Assembly: GCF_024648825.1 (NCBI RefSeq)
Contig: NZ_JANBBE010000005.1
Coordinates: 1 to 64,000, forward strand
Origin: Lentzea californiensis
GTDB taxonomy: Bacteria; Actinomycetota; Actinomycetes; Mycobacteriales; Pseudonocardiaceae
DNA length: 64,000 bases
Direction of reading: 5' to 3'
Shown here: positions 33,529-42,088 of the stretch, in pieces
Numbering within the stretch: the stretch's first letter is position 1
Layout: every line of letters starts with the position of its first letter
Position numbers and translations under genes: made by a program
The notes under the pieces: generated by a model
Databases searched by the model: none
What the model was told of the DNA's origin: nothing
What the model saw: only the letters and a program-made list of their open reading frames with translations

Positions 33529-34556
33529 GATGCGGGTCCCCTCAGTTCGGAACGGAACAGGTCGAGCACGTTCAGGCCGAGGACTCGCACGACGTCCTCT
33601 TCCGGCCAGCCCCTCTTCTGCAGTGCCTCGGTCACCAGCGGCAGTCCCGCAGGTCCCTCCAACCCTGGCAGGAACCGGTCGGTCGGGACGCCCTCGATGA
33701 ACTGCGCCTCGCAGCACGGCGGCGTGACGTCCTCGAGGACCTCCTTGACGAAGTCCGGGCCGAGGCCGACGTGGCGCACCCCCATGACGCCCGCGATGTG
33801 CTCGACGTGGTCGACCAGGCGGTCGATCGTGAAGTCGGACTCGTGCAGGAACGGCGCGAAGAAGTTCACGCACACCACGCCGCCGTTGTCGGCGATGCCC
33901 CGCAGTTGTTCATCGGTGAGGTTGCGGTGGTGGTCGCGCAGCGCCCGTGCCGACGAGTGCGTCGCCATCACCGGACGCGACGAGAGCTCCAGGACGTGGT
34001 CGACGCCCGCCGCGCTCAGGTGGCTGACGTCGAAGATCATGCCGAGGCGTTCCATCTCGGCGTGCGCGGCGACTCCGGCCCTGGTCAGCCTGCTGCCGGT
34101 GGCGTCCTCGCCGCTGCCGTCGGCCAGCGCGGTGCGGCCGAAGTGGGCGAGGGACGCGATCCGCACGCCCAGCCGGTACAGGGTCTCCAGGAGTTCCACG
34201 TCCTCGCCGACGCCCGGTGCGCTCTCCAGCGCGAGCACGAGCGCGATCTGGCCGGCGGCCAGCGCCTGGTCGATGTCGGTGCCGTCGAGGCAGAGCCTGG
34301 TCTCCGGGCTCGCCTCGGCGATGCGGTGCGCCGCCTCGACCATCCGCAGCGTCTGCCTGAGCGCGCCTTCCGGCCGGAACAGGTCGTCGACGAACACCGG
34401 CAGGACCTGCAGGTTCACCCCGCCCTGCTGGAGCTGGGGCAGCCACCGTTCGCGGAAGTGCGGCACCCACCGCTCGACCGGGCGGTGGACGATGGCGTCC
34501 AGCAGGTCGTTGTGGGTGTCCGCGACGACGCTGCGCCCGTGCAGATCGTCGATCAT
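33525..34556 (-). CDS. M19-family membrane-dipeptidase-type metallopeptidase
   Basis: A 343-residue enzyme of the renal dipeptidase family (amidohydrolase fold). The zinc site is visible: DTHND (His15, Asp17), LALES (bridging Glu), FDVSHLS (His), MATHSSA (His) and VGLGPDF (Asp near the end). Members hydrolyse dipeptides, and bacterial ones often accept a D-residue at the C-terminal position, including L-D dipeptides. No signal peptide, so it acts on imported dipeptides. It overlaps both neighbours by four bases. A central piece of the D-peptide degradation model. Confidence 0.93.
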   Translation of the reverse strand: MIDDLHGRSVVADTHNDLLDAIVHRPVERWVPHFRERWLPQLQQGGVNLQVLPVFVDDLFRPEGALRQTLRMVEAAHRIAEASPETRLCLDGTDIDQALAAGQIALVLALESAPGVGEDVELLETLYRLGVRIASLAHFGRTALADGSGEDATGSRLTRAGVAAHAEMERLGMIFDVSHLSAAGVDHVLELSSRPVMATHSSARALRDHHRNLTDEQLRGIADNGGVVCVNFFAPFLHESDFTIDRLVDHVEHIAGVMGVRHVGLGPDFVKEVLEDVTPPCCEAQFIEGVPTDRFLPGLEGPAGLPLVTEALQKRGWPEEDVVRVLGLNVLDLFRSELRGPAS

Positions 34557-35260
34557 GAAGCCTCCAGCCTCGTGTGCCGTCGGGGCGCGGCTGCGAGCAG
34601 CTCGCGCGTGTACTCGTGCTGTGGGTCTTCGAGCACCTCCCCGGCCGGGCCCTCCTCCACGATCCTGCCCGCTTTCATCACCGCGATGCGGTCGCTCACG
34701 TACCGCACGACGGCGAGGTTGTGCGAGATGAACAGCATGGACAGGCCGAGCTGCCGCTGCAGGTCCCGCACCAGGTTCAGCACGGCGCCCTGCACGGACA
34801 CGTCGAGCGCGGACGTGATCTCGTCGGCGATGACGACCCTGGGGCGTCCGGCCAGCGCCCTGGCGAGCGCGACCCGTTGCCGTTGCCCGCCGGAGAGCCT
34901 CGCCGGCAGTGCCGAGGCACGGCCGGGGTCGAGGTGCACCAGTTCGAGCAGCCGCGCGACCTCGGCCTTCTTGTCGGTGCCCCGCGGCATGGCCTCGGCG
35001 ATCGAGTTGCCGATGCTCATCCGCGGGTCGAGCGACGAGTACGGGTCCTGGAACACCATCTGGACCTTGCCGTCCGCCCTGATGTGGCCCTCCGTCGGCT
35101 TGCGGAGGCCGACCGCGGTGGCGGCGAGCGTCGACTTGCCCGACCCCGACTCGCCGACGAGGCCCACGACCTGTCCCGCCGGCACGGTGAGGCTGACGTC
35201 GTCGACGGCCGTGTGGTGGCCGAAGCGGACGGTGACGTTGGTGAAGACGAGTTCGCTCAT
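34553..35260 (-). CDS. peptide ABC importer, ATPase (DppF/OppF type)
   Basis: A 235-residue ABC ATPase. Walker A GESGSGKST, Q-loop VFQDPYSSLDP, signature LSGGQRQRV, Walker B VVIADEITSALD and switch His SHNLAVV. The Q-loop text DPYSSLDPR is typical of OppF/DppF subunits. It pairs with the ATPase half of the next gene upstream. It is short for the family, lacking the C-terminal oligopeptide/dipeptide extension. Overlaps by four bases at both ends. Confidence 0.93.
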   Translation of the reverse strand: MSELVFTNVTVRFGHHTAVDDVSLTVPAGQVVGLVGESGSGKSTLAATAVGLRKPTEGHIRADGKVQMVFQDPYSSLDPRMSIGNSIAEAMPRGTDKKAEVARLLELVHLDPGRASALPARLSGGQRQRVALARALAGRPRVVIADEITSALDVSVQGAVLNLVRDLQRQLGLSMLFISHNLAVVRYVSDRIAVMKAGRIVEEGPAGEVLEDPQHEYTRELLAAAPRRHTRLEAS

Positions 35261-37083
35261 CGCACACCCGCCAGTTCGGTCTCCGACTTCCAGCACGCGA
35301 CCCGGTGGTCCGGCCCGAAGTCCGTGAGCTCGGGTTCCTCGGTGCGGCACTGGTCGTCGGCGAGCGGGCACCGCGGCGCGAACGGGCACCCGCGACCGAT
35401 CTCACCGGGCTCGGGTGGCCGGCCGGGGATGACGGCGAGTGGCGCGCCGCGGTCCGTGTCGAGGTCGGGCACCGCCTTCAGCAACGCCGTCGTGTACGGG
35501 TGCCGTGCGGCCGTGAAGAGCTCGTCGGTGGGCAGTTCCTCGACGATGCGGCCCGCGTACATCACGAGCACGCGATCGCAGGTCTGCGCCACGACGGTGA
35601 TGTCGTGACTGATGAGCAACACCGCGGCACTGCGGTCCTCCCTGATCGTGGCGAGCAGCTTGAGCACCTCGCGCTGCACCGTGACGTCGAGCGCGGTGGT
35701 GGGTTCGTCGGCGATGACCAGCTGCGGTTCGCCCATCAGCCCCATCGCGATCATCGCCCGCTGCCGCATGCCGCCCGAGAACTCGTGCGGGTACTGCTTC
35801 GCCCGGCGCTCCGGCTCCGGGATCCGCACGGCGCCGAGCCGGTCGACGGCCTTGCGCGCCGCGGCCACGCGGCCGAGTCCCTGGTGGACCTCGGACACCT
35901 CGGAGAGCTGCCGGCCGATGCGCTTGGTCGGGTTGAACGACGTCGTCGGGTCCTGGAACACCATCGCGAGCCGCGTGCCCAGCTCCCGGTCCGGAGTCCG
36001 GTCGAGCGGCTTTCCGCCGAACTCCAGCGCGTCCGCGGTGACGGTGCCGGGGTGCTCGACGAGGCGCGACACGGCCAGCGCGGTGAGGCTCTTGCCGGAG
36101 CCGGACTCGCCGACCACGCCGATCATCTCTCCGTTGTGGACGGTGAACGACACACCGCGCACCGGCGTGATGCCGCCGGGGAAGGACACGTGGAGGTTCC
36201 GCACGGTCAACAACCCGCCGTCGTCCGGTGCACTCGACGTTGTCGCCGGCACGGCCGTGGCGCGGTGCGACCGCTGCCGGTGACCTGCCGCTGCGGCCTC
36301 GCCGAACAGGTTGAACGCCAGCCCCGCGAGCACCACCGCGATCGCCGGCCCCAGTGCGGGAGCGGGGGAGATGTAGATGCGGTTGAGGCCTTCGCCGAGC
36401 AGCCGCCCCCAGTCGTAGGAGGGTGCCTGCACGCCGATGCCGAGGAACGACAGCCCGGCGAACGCGGTCAGCGCCGACCCCGCCGCCAGGGTGGCGTTGA
36501 TGACGAGCGGCTCGGCGATGTTGGGCAGGACGTGCCGGGTCAGCAGCCGGAACCGGCCCACCCCGCACACCCGCGCGGCCGCGATGAAGTCACGTCCGCT
36601 CACCGAGGCCGTCAGCGTCTGGGTGAGGCGCGCGAACGACGGCGTGATCGCGAACGCGATGGCCAGCACCGCTCCGATCGTCCCGGTGCCGAAGATGACG
36701 GCGAAGAACAGCGCCAGCAACAGCCCTGGGAACGCGACGGCGATGTTCACCCCGGAGATGACGATCCGCGCCGCCCACCTCGGCAGCACCGAGGGCACGG
36801 AGCCGAGGACCAGCCCTGTGACGACACCGATCACCGTCGCCAGCAGCGCGAGGCCGATCGTGAGCCGCGTGGCCACCAGCACCCGGAAGAAGATGTCGCG
36901 GCCGAGCTGGTCGGTGCCCAGCAGGTGGTCCGCGGACGGGCCCTGCTGCAGCGCGTCGGTGTCGATGGCGGCGGCCCGGTCGCCCCAGAGGACCGGGGCG
37001 AGGATCGCCAGCGCGAGGAGGACGGTGAGCAGGACGGCGGAGGCGGCGCCGACGGGGGAGCGGAGGACGGTCAGGCGACGCAT
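35257..37083 (-). CDS. peptide ABC importer, permease (DppC) fused to ATPase (DppD)
   Basis: A 608-residue natural fusion. Residues 1-275 are a DppC/OppC permease: TM1, GTDQLGRDIFFRVL, five further TM helices and the EAA-like loop (RDFIAAARVCGVGRFRLLTRHVLPN). After a short linker, residues 290-608 are a full DppD/OppD ATPase: Walker A GESGSGKS, VFQDPTTSFNP, signature FSGGMRQR, Walker B VIADEPTTALD, and the Cys-rich C-terminal peptide-transporter extension (GCPFAPRCPLADDQC). Such fusions are known in actinomycetes. It should form a heterodimer with DppB in the membrane and with DppF in the ATPase pair. Confidence 0.93.
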   Translation of the reverse strand: MRRLTVLRSPVGAASAVLLTVLLALAILAPVLWGDRAAAIDTDALQQGPSADHLLGTDQLGRDIFFRVLVATRLTIGLALLATVIGVVTGLVLGSVPSVLPRWAARIVISGVNIAVAFPGLLLALFFAVIFGTGTIGAVLAIAFAITPSFARLTQTLTASVSGRDFIAAARVCGVGRFRLLTRHVLPNIAEPLVINATLAAGSALTAFAGLSFLGIGVQAPSYDWGRLLGEGLNRIYISPAPALGPAIAVVLAGLAFNLFGEAAAAGHRQRSHRATAVPATTSSAPDDGGLLTVRNLHVSFPGGITPVRGVSFTVHNGEMIGVVGESGSGKSLTALAVSRLVEHPGTVTADALEFGGKPLDRTPDRELGTRLAMVFQDPTTSFNPTKRIGRQLSEVSEVHQGLGRVAAARKAVDRLGAVRIPEPERRAKQYPHEFSGGMRQRAMIAMGLMGEPQLVIADEPTTALDVTVQREVLKLLATIREDRSAAVLLISHDITVVAQTCDRVLVMYAGRIVEELPTDELFTAARHPYTTALLKAVPDLDTDRGAPLAVIPGRPPEPGEIGRGCPFAPRCPLADDQCRTEEPELTDFGPDHRVACWKSETELAGVR

Positions 37084-37117
37084 GCCGCCTCCCCGGACGT
37101 CGGTGGTGCGGGGCGCA

Positions 37118-38068
37118 TCACGCCTCCCTGATCGTCGAACGCGGATCGAGCATCGCCAGCACCACGTCCACCACGAGGTTCACCAGCAGCACCCCGGCCC
37201 CGTACACCAGCACGATGCCCTGCACGGCCGGGTAGTCCTTCTGCTGGATCGAGCCGACGATGGTCGACCCGAGTCCAGGCCACGCGAACACGTTCTCCAC
37301 CAGCACGGTCCCCGCGACGAGGGCGGCGAGCATCATGCCGCCCAGCGTCAGCGTGGCTGTGACGGCGTTGGGCAGCGCGTGCCGCACGTACACCAGCCGT
37401 GACGGCAGGCGTTTGGCCCGTGCGGTTCGCACGTAGTCGTTGCCCAGCACGGAAAGCAGCTCCACCCGCACGATGCGGGCGAGCACCGCCGCCGGTCCGA
37501 TCGCCAGGGCCAGCACCGGCAGCACCCACGAGCCGGCGGCGTCGTTGCCCGCCACCGGGAACAGGTTGAGCTGCACGGCGAGCAGGCTCACGAGTCCCAC
37601 GGCGAGCAGGAACTCCGGGATCGCGGCCAGCACCACGCTCGTCGACGTGAACGCCAGCTCGCCGCCGCGCCGGCGGCCGCCCTTCGTCAGGACGGCCATC
37701 ACGACGCCCACCGGCACCGCCACGGCGACGACCACCAGGAAGGCGAGCACCGCCAGCTGCACCGTGGCGGGCAGGCGGTCACCGATCAGCGACCCCACCG
37801 GGGTGCCGCTGATCAGCGACGTGCCGAACTCGCCGCGGAACAGGCCGCTCAGGTAGTGCCAGTACTGCACGGGCAACGGGTCGTCGAGGCCCAGTGCGGC
37901 GCGGCGGGCGGCGACGAGGTCCGGTGGTGCGGTCAGGCCCAGCGACTCGCGGACCGGGTCGCCCGGGATCAGGTGGATCATCAGGAAGGCCGCGGTCACC
38001 AGCACCCACAGCGAGGTCAGGAAGCGCAGCGCCCGCCGCCGCGCGAACGGGACCCAGCCAGTGGTCAT
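37118..38068 (-). CDS. peptide ABC importer, permease (DppB type)
   Basis: A 316-residue inner-membrane permease with six TM helices. Text typical of DppB: LVTAAFLMIHLIPGDPV in TM1, YWHYLSGLFRGEFGTSL after it, and the EAA loop NDYVRTARAKRLPSRLVYVRHALPNA. The start is ATG 38068, overlapping the binding-protein stop by four bases. A 34-bp gap, the only one in the operon, separates it from the permease/ATPase fusion. Confidence 0.93.
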   Translation of the reverse strand: MTTGWVPFARRRALRFLTSLWVLVTAAFLMIHLIPGDPVRESLGLTAPPDLVAARRAALGLDDPLPVQYWHYLSGLFRGEFGTSLISGTPVGSLIGDRLPATVQLAVLAFLVVVAVAVPVGVVMAVLTKGGRRRGGELAFTSTSVVLAAIPEFLLAVGLVSLLAVQLNLFPVAGNDAAGSWVLPVLALAIGPAAVLARIVRVELLSVLGNDYVRTARAKRLPSRLVYVRHALPNAVTATLTLGGMMLAALVAGTVLVENVFAWPGLGSTIVGSIQQKDYPAVQGIVLVYGAGVLLVNLVVDVVLAMLDPRSTIREA

Positions 38069-39633
38069 GACGCGAGCATCCGGATCGAGGCCGGGTCGAT
38101 GCTGTCGCTGATGGTGAACCGCGCACCCTTGACGAACGTCGGCACGACGGCGTCGAAGTACGGCACCAGGCCGGCTTCGCGAACCAGGGCGGACTCGGCC
38201 TTGCCCCAGTGCTCGCATCCCTGCGCACCGGCCAGCGACGCGGCCTGCTTCGACTCCGCGGCGAACTCCGCGTTGGCGATGTGGGCGAAGTTCACGCCCT
38301 GCGGCGGCACCGGGCCGGATGCGAACGGAACGAGCTGGCTCGGCAGCGACAACGTCACCGGCGCCATCGACACGTCCCACGCGCCGGTGCCGAACAACGT
38401 CTGGTTGGCGCCCGCGGCGTCGACGGGCTGGATCTCCACCCGCACGCCGATCGCCTGCCACGCCTGCTGGATCAGCTCGGCTGCCGAGGTCAGCGTCGGG
38501 CCGAGGACGGTCGGCTGGAGCAGCTTGACCGACAGCGGTGTGCCGTCCTTCGACCGCACGCCGTCCGGCCCGGCACGCCACCCCGCCGAGTCCAGCGCAC
38601 CGGCGGCGGCCGTCCTGTCGAACGCGGGCAGGTGCGGCCCGACGTTGTCAGTGCTGCACGGACGGGGTTCCACGGTCACCAGGCTCTTGGACGGCCTGCC
38701 CTTGCCGTTGGTCAGCACCTTGCCGACCTGGGCGAGGTCGAGCCCCTGGACCAGTGCGCGCCGGACGGCGGAATCTTGGCCGGGGTGACCGGCTGCCTGG
38801 TTGAACCACAACGTTCCCAGCGGGGTCGCGGTGTCGACGTGGTCGAGTTTCTGGCCGAACAGGCGTTCCTGGTCAGGCCCGGCCACGGTCGCGGCGGTGA
38901 GCTGACCGGACAGCAGCAGGTTCACGGCGGTCGTCTCGTTCGCGATCACCCGGACGACGATCTTCTCCGGCAGGCCCTGCTGGTCCTTCTCCCAGTCGCC
39001 GGGGCCCCACGCGAAGTCCTTGCGCCGCAACAGGGTGTAGTGGTCGTTGGGCACGATCTCGGAGACAGTGAACATGCCGGTGCCCTGCTCGCCCTTGGTG
39101 AGCAAGGCGCGGTCGCTCAGGCCCTTGGCGCACACGATCGGCAGCGTGCCGACGTTGGTCAGCAGGAACGCGTCGGGCGCGCCGCTCGTCACCGTGACGG
39201 TGCGGGTGGCCTCGTCCGCCGTGGCCGTCGTGCCGGGGGCGACCTGGAGCCCGGCCAGCGGCGAGTTGTTCTTGGGGTCGCCGACGAAGGTGATGTTCGC
39301 GGCGACGTCCGCGGCGGTCAGCGGCGCACCGTCGGCGCACGTGATGCCCTGGCGCAGCGTGAAAGTCGCCGTCGTGACGGTGGCGTCCCACTTCTCGGCG
39401 AGACCGGCCACGATCTCGCCGCTGGACGTGCGCTCGATCAGCCTGCCGTAGAGGAACCGCCCGACCTGCCGTGCCACCGACAGAACGGTCAGAGCGGGAT
39501 CGAGCGAGCCGGGATCGGCACCGACCGACATCGTGAACGTCCTGCCCTCGGCCAGGTTCTGGCTGCCGGAGTTCGCCGACGTTCCGCATCCGGCCAGGGC
39601 AACGGCCGCGAGCAGGGCTACCGCGCGCTTCAT
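38065..39633 (-). CDS. peptide-binding lipoprotein (SBP family 5)
   Basis: A 522-residue extracytoplasmic solute-binding protein. The signal ends in the lipobox LAGC with Cys16. Family 5 text follows: SVGADPGSLDPAL, AEKWDATVTTATFTLRQGITCADGAPLTAADVAAN, GTLWFNQAAG and VRRALVQGLD. It captures peptides or related solutes for the DppB/CD/F transporter. The specificity cannot be read; in context I expect D-residue-containing or cell-wall-type peptides. ATG overlap with the class A-like gene. Confidence 0.93.
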   Translation of the reverse strand: MKRAVALLAAVALAGCGTSANSGSQNLAEGRTFTMSVGADPGSLDPALTVLSVARQVGRFLYGRLIERTSSGEIVAGLAEKWDATVTTATFTLRQGITCADGAPLTAADVAANITFVGDPKNNSPLAGLQVAPGTTATADEATRTVTVTSGAPDAFLLTNVGTLPIVCAKGLSDRALLTKGEQGTGMFTVSEIVPNDHYTLLRRKDFAWGPGDWEKDQQGLPEKIVVRVIANETTAVNLLLSGQLTAATVAGPDQERLFGQKLDHVDTATPLGTLWFNQAAGHPGQDSAVRRALVQGLDLAQVGKVLTNGKGRPSKSLVTVEPRPCSTDNVGPHLPAFDRTAAAGALDSAGWRAGPDGVRSKDGTPLSVKLLQPTVLGPTLTSAAELIQQAWQAIGVRVEIQPVDAAGANQTLFGTGAWDVSMAPVTLSLPSQLVPFASGPVPPQGVNFAHIANAEFAAESKQAASLAGAQGCEHWGKAESALVREAGLVPYFDAVVPTFVKGARFTISDSIDPASIRMLAS

Positions 39634-40481
39634 GACGTCCTCCGGAGCTGGTCGACGGCGAGGCGTCCGGCGCGGCCGATCACCGCGTCGGCACTGGGGT
39701 TGCGCAGGTCGAGCGACTGCGAGCGGGTGAACACCGCGACGGCGTAGCTGCGGCCGTCCGGGTAGGTGACGACGCCGGCCTCGTTGCGGACGCTCGGCAG
39801 CGTGCCCGTCTTGGCGGCGACCAGGACGTCGGCGGGGAAGCCCGACGAGAGCCGGTGCGGCCAGATCTGCTGGGCCATGATCGCCCGGACCCGTTCGCAC
39901 GCCTCGGGTGCGGCGGCGCGATCGGTCCAGATCGAGTCGAGCAACGCCGTGATCTCCCTCGGTGTCGAGGAGGTCGTGCGCTCGGGATCCACGATGGACA
40001 GCTTGGGAACCACGGCGGGATCCGTCATGGCCTCCTCGACGTCCTCGGTGCCGAGGTCCGCGACCACCGAGGCGAAGAGGTCCTCGCAGCAGCCCAGGAT
40101 CCGGGTCCGCGGCAACCCGGCCACCACGGCGTCGACGGCGGCCTGCCCGACGCGGTGGAAGACGACGTCGGTCGCGGCGTTGTCGCTCATGGTCATCATG
40201 AACAGGGCCAGGTCGCGCCAGCTCATCTCGACGTCGTCACGACATCCGGCCGTGCCGATCCCACCGATGCGGTAGCGGGGCGTGACGCGCGTCCGTGCCG
40301 TCTCGTCGAGCCGTCCCGCCGCCACCTCGGCCGCGTAGGCCACGGCGACCGGGATCTTGAACACCGACGCCAGCACGACCTGCTCGTCCGCGCCGTGCCC
40401 GGCCTCCGGGCCGTCCACCCCGATCTCACGGGCGTGGACGAACCCCTCCACGCCCGCTTCGGTGAAGGCCTCCGCGATCAC
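39630..40481 (-). CDS. class A beta-lactamase-fold serine hydrolase, no signal peptide
   Basis: A 283-residue penicillin-recognising protein with SVFK (Ser39, Lys42), SDN (Ser99-Asn101) and KTG (224-226). There is no signal peptide, and the N-terminus starts almost at the domain, so it is cytoplasmic, unlike resistance beta-lactamases. I cannot place a clear Glu166-type residue in the omega-loop region. Wedged by 4-nt overlaps between a class C-like hydrolase and the peptide-binding protein, it is more likely an amidase or peptidase on D-configured substrates than a drug-resistance enzyme. Confidence 0.86.
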   Translation of the reverse strand: MIAEAFTEAGVEGFVHAREIGVDGPEAGHGADEQVVLASVFKIPVAVAYAAEVAAGRLDETARTRVTPRYRIGGIGTAGCRDDVEMSWRDLALFMMTMSDNAATDVVFHRVGQAAVDAVVAGLPRTRILGCCEDLFASVVADLGTEDVEEAMTDPAVVPKLSIVDPERTTSSTPREITALLDSIWTDRAAAPEACERVRAIMAQQIWPHRLSSGFPADVLVAAKTGTLPSVRNEAGVVTYPDGRSYAVAVFTRSQSLDLRNPSADAVIGRAGRLAVDQLRRTS

Positions 40482-41854
40482 CGGACGACCCGGCGGTCCG
40501 CGCGGCCGGTGTGCAGGAACAGCGCCCGCCCGTTGCCGTCGTCACCGACGAACGCGTGCGGCATGTGGATGCCCATGACGGGCTCGGCGGCGACGAGGGT
40601 GTCGTCGCGCCACGGCACCAGTTCGGTCCTGCCGGCGGACTCGGGGCTCAGCTCGGCCATGATCCCCTTCGGGACGACCTCCATCCAGATCCGGCCGTCC
40701 TCGTCCTGGGTGACCACGCGCTCGCTGACCGCCGACACGTACACGCCGGTGAACCGCTCGCCGTCGACGCGCGGGGGTTCCGCGACCGGTTCGGGCATCG
40801 CGGGGAGCTCGACGCCGGTGAGCTCGCGCAGCACGTGCCGGAAGATCGCCTGGTACAGGTCGATCGTCTTGCCGCCGTTGGTCAGCAACGCGACGGCGAC
40901 GCCGTGCTCGGGAACCAGGCGCAGGAAGGCGTTCTGCCCGATCGTGCCGCCGTCGTGCCCGATGACCGTCGCCCGCGGGTAGTGGAACAGCTCCCAGCCC
41001 AGCCCCCAGGCGTCGCCCATCAACGCCAGGTCGGGCACCTGCACCTGGACCTGCCGCATGGCCGCGGCGCTCTCCGGTGACAGCACCCCGGCGCCGTCGT
41101 TCATGTGCATCCGCGCGAACTTCAGCAGGTCGCGAGGGCTCATCGCGAGCATCGAGCCGGCCGGGGCGTTCGACCGCACCAGGGCCCAGACCGGCGCCGT
41201 CTGCGGCCCGGCGGCCTCGTCGTGGGTGAGGTGCCCGGCGGCGGCGCGGTACAGGATCGCCTCGTAGGCGTCCGCGGCGGCGTGGGTCAGGCCGAGCGGG
41301 GCGAACAGGTGCTCGCGCAGGCAGTCGTCGTAGGACTTGCCGCGCACGACCTCCACGATCCGGCCGAGCACGCAGTAGCCCGCGTTGTTGTAGCTGAACA
41401 TCTCACCGGGCGCGAAGAGCTGGGGAGTGTCGTGCAACGTGGCGACGTACTTCTCCACGCAGTCGTCACCGCGGCCGGTGTCGGTGAAGAGATCACCTTC
41501 GAAGCCCGACGTGTGGTTCATCAGCTGCCGCACCGTGATCCGCGCGGCGGCCTCCTCGTCGGCGATCTTGAACTCGGGCAGGTAGTCCCGCACGGGCGCG
41601 TCGAGGTCCAGCAGGTCCTCGTCGACCAGCTGCATCGCGAGCGTCGTCGTCCAGACCTTGGTGATCGACCCGATCTGGAACAGCGAGTCGGTCGTCGTCT
41701 CGACACCGGTGTTCTTGTTGAGCACCCCCGCCGCCGCCTCGGCCACGTCGTCGCCGACGGTGACGGCGACAGCGGCCCCCGGCACGCCGTGCTCGGCCAC
41801 CAGTCTCGGCAGGTTCTCCTGCAGCCAGTCGTTGATCTCGTTGAGCTTGGACAT
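40478..41854 (-). CDS. class C beta-lactamase-fold serine hydrolase (D-aminopeptidase-like)
   Basis: A 458-residue cytoplasmic enzyme. SITK (Ser63, Lys66), YNN in FSYNNAGY and HDG in GHDGGTIGQ form the class C site; the last 110 residues are a beta-barrel tail as in D-aminopeptidase and the D-esterase group. It is strikingly similar to the C-terminal half of the 30304-33528 fusion (shared text such as FTDTGRGD, SYxNAG, APLGLT, IGQxAFLR), so one arose by duplication. The first gene of the operon; its upstream region (41855-42088) carries the operon promoter, divergent from an ABC exporter. Confidence 0.9.
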   Translation of the reverse strand: MSKLNEINDWLQENLPRLVAEHGVPGAAVAVTVGDDVAEAAAGVLNKNTGVETTTDSLFQIGSITKVWTTTLAMQLVDEDLLDLDAPVRDYLPEFKIADEEAAARITVRQLMNHTSGFEGDLFTDTGRGDDCVEKYVATLHDTPQLFAPGEMFSYNNAGYCVLGRIVEVVRGKSYDDCLREHLFAPLGLTHAAADAYEAILYRAAAGHLTHDEAAGPQTAPVWALVRSNAPAGSMLAMSPRDLLKFARMHMNDGAGVLSPESAAAMRQVQVQVPDLALMGDAWGLGWELFHYPRATVIGHDGGTIGQNAFLRLVPEHGVAVALLTNGGKTIDLYQAIFRHVLRELTGVELPAMPEPVAEPPRVDGERFTGVYVSAVSERVVTQDEDGRIWMEVVPKGIMAELSPESAGRTELVPWRDDTLVAAEPVMGIHMPHAFVGDDGNGRALFLHTGRADRRVVR

Positions 41855-42088
41855 CCGCGCCCCATCCAGGTCGACGTGACTCCGGTCACCGCCCACGCTA
41901 GGTTCGGCGCCCTCACGGCCACCTCGTCGCAGCCGACGAATCTGGCCTCCCCGATCTGTCCGCGCCGACGAACCCACCCGGTGGTAGAGCCTGCTCCACC
42001 CCGGTCCGGGCAGTCTGCGTGATCGTTCCGCGCCACCTCGCAGAACTACCTTCTTGCTCAGAAGTCGTTGCGAGCCAAGGAGAACGTG
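41855..42088. promoter_or_regulatory. divergent promoter region of the D-peptide operon and the ABC exporter
   Basis: 234 bases between the divergent starts at 41854 and 42089. It must hold both promoters. A weak interrupted repeat GGTGG...CCACC (about 41979-42000) is the only symmetry I noticed. No regulator gene sits in either unit, so control must come from elsewhere. Confidence 0.45.

Noticed and set aside
35305-37131. Plus-strand frame of 608 codons
   Set aside because: Antisense of the DppC-DppD fusion; no recognisable fold.
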